Assembly: GCF_014643375.1 (NCBI RefSeq)
Contig: NZ_BMJJ01000004.1
Location: 382,167 to 446,166, forward strand
Reading direction: 5' to 3'
Origin: Aureimonas glaciei
GTDB taxonomy: Bacteria; Pseudomonadota; Alphaproteobacteria; Rhizobiales; Rhizobiaceae
DNA length: 64,000 nt
Shown: positions 51,243-61,500 of the stretch, one piece after another
Layout of the letters: every line of letters starts with the position of its first letter
How positions within the stretch are numbered: the first letter of the stretch is position 1
Made by a program: the position numbers and the translations under genes
The notes under the pieces: model-generated
What the model saw: the letters and a program-made list of their open reading frames with translations, nothing else
Databases searched by the model: none
What the model was told of the DNA's origin: nothing

Positions 51243-54200
51243 ATGGCGAAGCGCGCCCCCCGCGAACCCGTTGCCATCATCGGCCTCGGCCTGCGCCTGC
51301 CCGGCGCCGACAGCCTCGACGGATTCTGGGATCATCTCGCCGCCGGACGGTCGCTGATCTCGGAAGTCCCGGCCGATCGCTGGGACGCCGCGGCGCTGAA
51401 GGGCGACCCGGCCAAGGGGCATCACACCAGCAGCATCTGGGGCGGCTTCGTCGAGGACGCCGACGGTTTCGACGCCGCTCTGTTCGGGATCTCGCCGCGC
51501 GAGGCGGCGTGGATGGACCCGCAGCAGCGCTTTGCCCTCGAAATGGCCTGGCATGCCATCGAGGATGCCGGCTATCGCCCGGCCGATCTCGCCGGCAGCC
51601 GGACCGGCGTCTACATGGGCGTCTGCCACTTCGACTATGCCGAGCTCCTGGAGAAGCATCTCGCCCGGGTCGACGCCTATATGCCGACCGGCATCGCCCT
51701 GTCGATCATCGCCAACCGCGTCTCGCACTTCTTCGATTTCACCGGCCCGAGCATCGCCAACGACACCGCCTGCGCCGCCTCGATGACCGCGCTCTACGAG
51801 GCCGTCCGGGCCTTGCAGGACGGCGAATGCGAGATGGCGCTGGCCGGCGGGGTGAACCTTATCTGGTCGCCCAATCACTTCGTCGCCTTCTCCAAGGCGG
51901 GCATGCTGTCGAAGGACGGGCAGGGCAAAGCCTTCGACGACGGCGCCGACGGCTATGTCCGCGGCGAGGGCGGCGCCGTGCTGCTGCTGAAGCCGCTGGC
52001 GAAGGCGCTGGCGGACGGCGATCCTGTCCATGCGGTGGTGCGCGGCATCGGCATCAACCACGGCGGCCGCACGAATTCGTTGACGGTGACCAGTCCGGCT
52101 GCGCAGGCCGAGCTGATCGCCCGGGTGCACCGCGAGGCCGGGGTCAGCCCCGACACCGTCGGCTATGTCGAGGCGCACGGTCCGGGAACGCCGCTCGGCG
52201 ATCCCATCGAAATATCCGGGCTGAAGCAGGCGTTCGCTGAGCTTGCCGCGGAAAACGGCGTGACGCTCGACGCGGCCAGCTGCGGCGTCGGCTCGGTGAA
52301 GACGAATATCGGCCATCTCGAAGGCGCGGCCGGTGTCGCCGGCATCGCCAAGGTGCTGGCCGCGATGAAGCATGGCCGCCTGCCGGCCAATGTCGGCTTC
52401 ACCCGGCTCAACCGGCTGATCGATCTCTCGGGCACGCCGTTCCGGATCCAGAGCGAGGCGACAGACTGGCCGCGGCAGGCGGGGCGGCCGCGCCGGGCCT
52501 GCGTCAGCTCCTTCGGCTTCGGCGGCAGCAACGGCCACGTCCTCCTCGAGGAGCCGCCCGCGCCGGAACCCGTGCAAGCGGCTGAGGCGGCGGAAGCGTG
52601 GCAGGTCGTGCCGATTTCCGGTGCGACGGCCGATCGCCTGCCGCTCATTGCCGCGCGCCTCCTTGCCTTCGTCGAGCGTGGCGAGGGCGTGGACCTCGCC
52701 GACCTCGCCCATACCCTTCAGACGGCCCGCCTGGCGATGCCGGCGCGTCACGCCTTCGTCGCGCAGAGCCGCGGCGACCTGGCCGTCAAGCTGCGCGCCT
52801 ACCTCGCCGGTGCGGATGGTGCCTCCACGGGCCCCGCCCCCTGTGCCGCGACTGCCGGCGAGGGGACCTCGTCCGACGAAGCGCCGTCGTCTGGTCATGC
52901 GCTGGCTGCTGCCGATCTTGCTCATCGGTGGATGGCCGGCGACGACGTCGACTGGGCGCCGGGCCGGGCGGCCGCCAGCCGGCGGATCCACGCCCCCCTC
53001 TACCCGTTCGAGCGGACGCGGCACTGGATGGACCTGTCGCTCGGCCAAAAGGACCAGGCGGGCGTCCCGCATCCCCTCCTGCACCGCAATGTGTCTGGGC
53101 TCGACGGCGCGCGCTTCGAGACGCGCTTCTCCGGCGACGAGTTCGTCCTGGCGGATCACCGCGTCGGCGGCGTCGCCGTCCTGCCGGGCATGGCGTCGCT
53201 CGAAATGGCGCGGGCGGCGGCGATGCGGACCGGCGAACTCGGCGGGGGCGCCTATGCCATCGACAACGTCGTCTGGCGGCGGCCCGTCCGCCCGACCGAT
53301 GGCCGGGGCCTTCTGGCCGAGACCCGCCTGGGGCGCGAGGCGGCCGGCACGCTGGCTTTTGCGATCGCGGTGCCGGACAAGGCCGCTCCCGCCGCAGCCG
53401 GACGCTCGTCCGCCGGTCCTGATGTGCAAGGCACGATCCGGACGCTGGACGATCCGGCACCTGCCGGTGCCGATCTGGCGGCCCTGAAAGCCCGGATGGC
53501 CGATCCCGTCGAGCCGGAGACCTGTTATGCAAGGCTGCGCGCCAGCGGCGTCGATCACGGTCCCGCCTTTCGCGCCCTGGCCGCCGCCAGCCGCGGCGAG
53601 AACGAGGCGCTGGCGCTCCTGAAGCTGCCGCGCCGACTGCTGGCCACGCTCGGCGCCATGCCGCTGCACCCGGTTCTCCTCGACGCCGCGATCCAGGCCT
53701 GGGTGGCCATCGGCGATACGTCGCCTCCGGGCGCCGCGGTGCCGTTCGCCTGCGGTCGCATCGAGGTGTGGGGGCCCTGCGAGGCCAGCCTGTGGGCGCA
53801 TGTGCGCCTTCGGCCGGGGCCGGACGCCGCGACACGCCATCTCGACATCGATCTGTTCGACAAGACCGGCGCGCGCAGGGTCTCTTTCCACGATCTGACT
53901 CTGCGGATCATCAAGGTCGGAGCCGAGGTCGGCAGCGCGGCCGTCGTCGCTCCGCGCCCGGATTTTTCGGCGTCCATGGTCCTTGCGGGCGGCGTCTGGC
54001 GGGATGCACCCCTCGAGATCGTCGAGGCGGACACGGCCGCTGCGACGCGCGTTCTCCTGGCCGGCTGGGATGCGGGCCTCGCGAATGCCCTGTCGCGCCG
54101 GACCGGATGGCCGGTGGAGGCGCTTCCCGATGTCGCCGATGTCAGCATGGCGACCGCGGCAGAGACGCTGTTTGCCGCCGTCCATGGCCTGATCGGCGAA

Positions 54201-55585
54201 GTCATCCGATCGCGCCCGCCGCGGCCCGTCGACATCCTTGTCCTCGCCCGCGACACGCTCCCGGCACCCGTCACCGCACCGCTGGCGGCCCTGCTGAAGA
54301 CCGCGGCGATCGAAAATCCCAAAATCGGCGGGCGCCTGGTCTCGCTGGCCGGAGATGGGTCCCTCGAACGGCTGGCTGCGGTCGTTTTGACCGAGGGGCG
54401 CGGCGGTCCTTCGCCGACGGAACTGCGCTATGACGCCGACGGCAGGCGCAAGGCCTGGGTGCCAATCGCGGGCGACGGACTGGAGGGGGACGGCGCCTAC
54501 GCTGCCGATCCCGAAGGCGTCTACTGGATCACCGGGGGGCTCGGCGGCCTCGGCCTGATCTTCGCCGACTGGCTCGTCTCCCGCGGTGCGCGGACCCTGA
54601 TCCTCAGCGGTCGACGCGCGGCGCCGGGACCGGAAAGCGAAGCGCCGCTCCAGCGTCTTCGCGACCAGGGGGCAAGGGTCGACTATGCCGAATGCGACAT
54701 GGCGTCGGAGGCGGCGACCGCGCGCTTTGCCGCGGCGGTCCAGCGGGACTACGGACCGCTGAAGGGCATCATCCACGCCGCCGGCGTCCTCGATGACGGC
54801 TATATTCTGACCCAGGACGCGGGCACCGCGGCGCGGGTCTTCGCGCCGAAGGTGGCGGGAACCGTGAACCTCGACCGCGCGACGCGCGCCGCGCCGCTGG
54901 ATTTCTTCGTCCTGTGTTCGTCCATGGCCTCCGTCTTCGGCAATGTCGGACAGGCCGTCTACGCCGCCGCCAACGCCTTCATGGATGGTTTTGCCGAGGC
55001 GCGTGCCGCCGAGGTCGCGGCCGGTCTGTGCCGCGGAAAGACGGTCGCCATCGCCTGGCCCCTGTGGAGCGCGGGCGGCATGGCGGTCGACGCCGGGACC
55101 CTGGCGTCGATGAAGCGCCGCCTCGGGCTGACGCCGATGCCGACGGTCGCAGGGCTTCTGGCGCTCGACGCCATTCTGGTCGGCAACGCATTCGCGCGGA
55201 CGACGGTCCTGCATGGCGACGTCGAAAAGATCAGGGCGGCGCTCGACGATCTCCGGGCCCCCCGCGCCATCGGCTCGCCGGCAACGGCCGCGGGGGCCGC
55301 AACAGGGCCGGCTGCCGAGCCCGCTGCGCCGGCTGGCGACGACGAGGCGCTGGTGGAGCGTACGGCTGACCATGTCCGAGCCATCCTGGCGGAGGTGCTG
55401 GAGATCGATGCCGCGCGCATCCGCGTGAACCAGGCGCTGTCCGACTACGGGCTGGACTCGATCGCGATCATCGAGACCACCGAGCGCCTGGAAGAGGACC
55501 TGGGGCCTTTGTCGAAGACGCTTCTGTTCGAATACGTCGATCTCGGCAGCATCGCCGAGCATCTGGCGCGCGAGCACGCCCCGGC
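51243..55585 (+). other. PKS module 1: KS-DH-KR-ACP
   Basis: KS1 has Cys177 in NDTACAASM, but the first His motif reads EAHGPGTPLG rather than EAHGTGT. The DH keeps the HxxxGxxxxP motif (ADHRVGGVAVLPG) and LLDAAIQ with the catalytic Asp. The KR has TGGLGGLG, CSSMAS and VYAAAN and an LDD motif (AGVLDDG), which predicts B-type stereochemistry. ACP1 Ser is in YGLDSIAI. Expected output: an alpha,beta-unsaturated thioester, the substrate needed for Michael-type branching in module 2. Confidence 0.88.
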
Positions 55586-58500
55586 GCTTCGCCGCCTCTT
55601 CGCCAGCGAGACAGCGGCATCGCCGGTTGTGTCTGTCTCGGCTGCACCAGGATCGACCGCGCCGAAAACATCTCCGCCGAGAACCGCCGCTGCGGCCGCA
55701 TCCTTCGAGCAAATTGCTTCACCGCCGCTCGCGGTGCCGGAGAGCGATTCCGACCACGAGTCTGCGGGACCCGCGGCTTCCGATCGGTCCGACGTCGCCC
55801 ATCCTGCTGTCGGTCGCAAAACCCCCGACGACAGCCACGACATCGCGATCATCGGCCTGTCCCTGCATGTGTCCGGCGCGAGCGACCAGGACAGCTTCTG
55901 GAAAATGCTCTCCGAGGGCCGGCACGGCTTCGAGCCGGTCCCCACCGAGCGCTGGGACAACGGCGCGCTGTACCATGGCGAGCGGGACGTGCTGGGCAAG
56001 ACGGTGGTCGGCACCGGCGCCTTCCTGCCGGATATCGACAGGTTCGACCCGCGCTACTTCCGCATCTCGCAGGCCGAGGCCGAGCTGATGTCGCCGGAGG
56101 TGCGGCTGTTCCTGCAGGCCAGCGTCGAGGCCTTCGAGGATGCCGGCTATTCGCGCCAGACCATGGCCCGGCGCTACGGGGGCGACGTCGCGGTCATCGC
56201 CGGGTCGATGACCAACGAATACGACCTCTACGGTTTTCAAAACATGCTGATGCGCGGGGCGCTGGCCAGCGGCAGCTATACCGGCACCGTGCCGAACATG
56301 GTGTCCTATTTTTACGGCTTCACCGGCCCGTCCTATTTCCTCGACACCATGTGCTCGGCCTCGTCGACCTGCGTGCACGAGGCGGTGCACATGCTCAGGG
56401 CCGGGCGCTGCCAGATGGCGCTGGCCGGCGGCGTCAGCCTGCTGCTGCACCCGCAGAAACTGATCGCGACGTCGCAGGAGCATTTCACGTCGAAGTCCGC
56501 CGACGTCATCCGCGGCTACGGCCTCGGCGCGGAAGGCACGATCCTCGGCGAGGGCGTCGGCGCTGTGGTCTTGAAGCGGCTCGCCGATGCGCGGCGCGAC
56601 GGCGACCACATCTACGGCGTCATCATCGGCTCGGGCATCAGCAATGCCGGGACGCGCAACGGCTTTACCGTGCCGAGCCCCGGCCAGCAGGCGGTCGCCA
56701 TCGAAAAGGCGCTGGACGATGCCGGCGTCAGTGCGGCGATCATCGGCTATGTCGAGGGTCACGGGTCCGGGACGGCGCTCGGCGACCCCATCGAGATCCG
56801 GGCGCTGACGCAGGTGTTTCGCAAGGCGACCGATGCCGTCCAGGCCTGCCCGATCGGCACCGTGAAGAGCAATGTCGCCCATCTTCTCGCCGCCTCGGGC
56901 CTGGCCGGCATCGCGAAAGTGCTGGCGCAGCTGAAGCACGGGCAGATCGCGCCCTCGCTGCATGCCGAGACGCTCAACCCCGACATTCCGTTCGAGACCT
57001 CGCCCTTCTACGTGCAGCGCGAACTGGCAGACTGGACGCGCCGCCGGGACGAGGCCGGCCGGGAATTGCCGCGTCGGGCCGGCGTGACGTCGATCGGCGC
57101 CGGCGGCATGAACTCGCATATCGTCATCGAGGAATTTTCAGCGCCTGCCTCTCTTCCGGCGGAGGAGGGCCCCGAGCTCCTCGTCTTCTCGGCGCTGGAT
57201 CCGGCCCGCCTGCGCGCCGTGCTGCAGCGGTTTTGCGCGCATCTCCGGCAAAAGCCGGACGAGCGGCTGGCTGACCTGGCCTATACGCTGCAGGTCGGCC
57301 GGAACGAGCTTTCCTGCCGCCTGGCCCTCGTCGCGCCCTACCGGGACGGCGCCCTTGCGGCCATCGAAGCCTTCCTCGCCAGCGGCGCGGCCGGGCCGGG
57401 AATGGTCTATGTGCCGAGCATTCTCGACGCCGACCCGCCGCGCGATCGCGCGGCGCTGGAAGCCGGCTGCCGGGCGCGCGATCTCGGCCCGGTGGCCGCC
57501 GCCTGGTGTGCCGGCGCCACGGTCGACTGGGACCTCTTGGCCGGAGGCCGCGTGGTGCGCCGGCTGTCTCTGCCGGCCTATCCCTTCGAGAAGATCCGCT
57601 GTTGGTATCAGTCGGAGCCGGACGCCCCCTCCGTCGTCAACCCGATCGGGGCGCGCTCGAAGCTGCATCCCTTCATCGGTATCAATCGCTCCGATGCGCA
57701 CGGTTTGCGCTACGAGACGGCGACCCACCTGAAGGAGCTGCGCGACTATTTTTTCACCGATCACGGCCGCCAGACGCTGCTGCCGACGGTCGTGCCGGAG
57801 ATCCTCGCGGCAGCCCTGCGCCTTGCGGGCCTCGGCGAGCGCTTCGTCTTGGCGCTGGAAGTCGAGGCGATCGGCGACTGGTCGGGCATAAGCGAGATCC
57901 TGATCGGCGTCGACCACGCCGCGGACGGGACGGGGCACACCGTCCGCATCGAGACGGTGGATGCGGGTGGGGCCGCCCGCCCCTGGGTGCGGGCGACATG
58001 CACCGCCACCGGCGCCCAGGCTGCAGATCTCGGCCCCGCGCTCGATCTCGCCGGCCTGCGGGCTTCCGCCACCGCGATCCTGTCTTCCGCCGAGATCGAC
58101 GCGGCGCTGAAGGCGGGCCGCCTGAGCTTCGGGCCCTATCTCGAGATCCTGGATCAGGCGTGGCGCCTGCCCGGTGGCGGAACGCTCTGCCGCCTGCGGA
58201 CCGATACGCCGCAGCAGGACCCTTTCAAGAAGAACACCTTTTGCACAGCGCCCGCATGGGGCGCAGCCTTCCAGGCGCTGCTTCTCGCCGACTCCGGCTT
58301 CGCCGACGCCGCGCCCTGGTCGATCGCCGCCGCGCGTGTCGGGGAAGGCGCGGTGGCCGACATCCTGTGCATGCCCGAGGCGGACGGACGATACGGCGTG
58401 AAATTGCTCGACGCATCGGGCCGTGTCGTGGCGGACCTTTCCGGTATCGCCGCCGGCAACCGTGCGGTCGCGGACCGCGCGCCGGGCCGGTCCGATCCGC

Positions 58501-61500
58501 AAGCGACTGCCCCGGTCGAGGGATCGCTCGCGCGGCTCGGCGGGGAATTGCGCGGGATGGCCGCGGCGATCCTCAAATTCGCGGCGGGCGATCTCGGCCT
58601 GCGCGAGAGTTTTCACGATCTCGGCTTCGATTCGATCTCGCTCACCCGTTACGCCGGCGACATCGGCGATGCCTACGGCATCGCGCTGTCGCCGGCGATC
58701 TTCTTCGAGTGCGCGCACATCGAGGCGCTGGCGACTCATCTCGCCGCCCGGCATGGCCTGACTGCCCGGCCCGAGCCGGTCCCTCCCGCGATGCCGGCAA
58801 GCGCCTCTTCGCCCCGAATGGCCTCGCCGCGACTGTCTGAGACCCAGGGGGCCGCTCTCGACGCCGGGCGGCCCCAGGGCGAGCCGATCGCCGTCATCGG
58901 TATGGCTGGCCGCTTTCCCGGCAGTCCCGACGTCGAGACTTTCTTCGACAACCTGCTGGCCGGCTGCGACCTGACGTCCGACTGGCCCGCCGACCGCCTT
59001 ACCCCGGCCGCCGCGGCCGCGACGCGCGACCTCGGCTTTCCCCTGCGCGGCGGTTTTCTCGGGGATGTCGATCGCTTTGACGCCGCGCTCTTCAGGATTT
59101 CGCCGGTCGAGGCCGAGCGCATGGATCCGCAGCAGCGACTGCTGCTGGAGACGGCCTGGCGGGCGCTGGAGGATGCGGGCCTCGCGCCGGCCGACCTTCC
59201 GCGCGACACGGGCGTCTTCGTCGGCATCACCGCGCTCGACTACGGCAAGCTCTGGCGGGGCGAGGGCCTCGAGGTCGACGGCTATGTCGCAACCGGCAAT
59301 TCGCTGGCGATGGCGGCGAACCGGCTGTCGCACCAGTTCGATCTCTCGGGCCCGAGCCAGGCCATCGACACCGCCTGTTCGAGCTCGCTGATCGCGCTGC
59401 TGCGCGCCCGCGATGCCTTGAACCTGCGCCAGTGCTCGGCCGCCATCGTCGCGGGCGTCAATCTCTGCCTGTCGGCGGACGGTTTCGAGGGACCCGCTCT
59501 GGTCGACATGCTGTCGCAGACTGGCCGCTGCAGCACGTTCGGCGCGGCCGCGGACGGCTATGCCCGCGGCGAGGGCGTGGCGGCGCTGCTCGTAAAGCGG
59601 CTCAGGGATGCCGAGCGCGACGGCGACCGGATCCTCGGCACGATCATCGGCGGCGCGGAAAACCACGGCGGACGGTCGGGGGCGCTGACGGCGCCGAATG
59701 CCAGAGCGCAGGCGGATTTGATCGTCGCGGCCATGGCGGGGATCGATCCGGACAGCGTCTCCTACATCGAGGCGCACGGCACCGGCACTGCGCTCGGCGA
59801 TCCCGTCGAGATCAACGCCCTTATCCGGGCCTTCGAGACGCTCGGCGCCGGCCGGCCCGCCCGCGCCGGGTCGATCGGCCTCGGCGCGGTGAAATCGGCC
59901 ATCGGGCATCTGGAAGCGGCGGCGGGCCTTGCCGGCGTGATCAAGATCCTCATGGCCATGCGGCGGAACGAACTGCCGCCGACGCTTCACGCTTCGCCGA
60001 TCAACCCGCATATCGCGCTGGACGGCAGCCCCTTCCGGCTGGTCACGGCGCGCGAGCCCTGGCCGGCCCATGCGCCGGGCGGCGGCAGTGCGGGACCGCG
60101 CCGCGCCGGGGTCAGCAGCTTCGGTTTCGGCGGCGCCAATGCGCATGTGGTGCTCGAAAGCCATGACCGACCGGAGCAGGCCGGCCGCCCGCCGCTGCCG
60201 CCGCATCCCTTCGCCGCCACGCGCTTCTGGATACCCGGAGCGCGAGCGACCGGCACCAAGGTGGACAGGCTGTTGTTCGTCCCGGTCTGGGTGGACCGTG
60301 ACCTTCCGGGGGAACGCTTCACAGGCCGGCGGATCGCAGTCGGCTGTGGTGTGGCGGTGGCGGCGGGGCAGGGCGCGGACGTCCAGAATCTTGCTCCCGG
60401 CGACGCCGATATCGGGCAGCGCTATGCTGCCGCCGCCACACAGCTTCTCGCTTTGCTGCGCCGGGAGATCGAACGCCCCGGGCACGACCCGGTTCTCATC
60501 CAGCTGGCCGTCCCCGCGGAGGGCGACGGCCTCGTCTTCGCCGGTCTCGGGGCCCTTCTTCGCTCGGCCTCGCAGGAGGAGCCGCGGGTGAGGACGCAGC
60601 TCCTCGAAGTCGCCCCGGATGCGTCTGCCGAACAGGTTGCGGAATGGCTGGCGGAGGAGGCCCGGGGCCCGTACGACGGCTACAGTCGTCGCTCGGGGAG
60701 CCGGCGGCAGGTCCGCGTCTGGCAGGAACAGGTTGCTACGGCGCCGGTTCATCGCTGGCGCGAGGGCGGCGTCTTTCTCGTCACCGGCGGCCTGGGCGGG
60801 CTCGGCCGGCTGGTCGCCGAGGACATGGCGCGCACGGCCAAATCGGCGGTAATCGTGCTCGCCGGCTCTTCGCCACTCGACGACGACCGGGCCGCCTTCC
60901 TGCAGACGCTGCGCGGGCAGGGCGCCGTCACCGCCTATCGCCAGGTCGACATGGCCGATGCCGAGGCGGTCGAGGCACTCGTGGCGCACATCGTCGAGGT
61001 TCACGGCGGGCTCCATGGCGTCGTCCATTGCGCCGGGACCCTCCGCGACGGATTCCTCGCCAACAAGACCGACGCGGATCTTCGGGCGGTGCTGGCGCCG
61101 AAGGTGACGGGCGCGCTGGCGTTGCGTGCGGCCTGCCAGGGGCTCGATCTCGACGATTTCGTGCTGTTCTCGTCCCTGGCCGGCGTTTTCGGCAATCCGG
61201 GCCAGGCCGACTATGCCGCCGCCAACGGGTTTCTGGATGGCCTCGCCCGTGCTTCCAGCAGCAGGATGCGGGCGATCGACTGGCCGCTGTGGCAGGACGG
61301 CGGAATGACGGTCGATCCGGCCACGGCGGAGGCGCTGCATCGCCGGATGGGTCAGCGCCCCCTCGGCACGGCGGCCGGCCTCGAGGCGCTGCATCTCTGC
61401 CTGGGCGGAGATGCGCCGCAGGTCGCGGTGATCGCCGGCGACGGACAGCGCATCAGGGGCTTCTTCGCCGGCGACGGGCCGGCGCCGGCGGAGGCTGCGG

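Noticed and set aside
51105-55712. A 1535-codon open frame on the minus strand across PKS module 1
   Set aside because: It is antisense to a verified modular PKS frame, has low-complexity Arg/Gly/Asp-rich content and no family motif; long antisense frames are expected in DNA with extreme GC3.
57138-61394. A 1418-codon open frame on the minus strand across PKS modules 2 and 3
   Set aside because: Same reason: an antisense shadow of the PKS with no recognisable domain or ribosome site.
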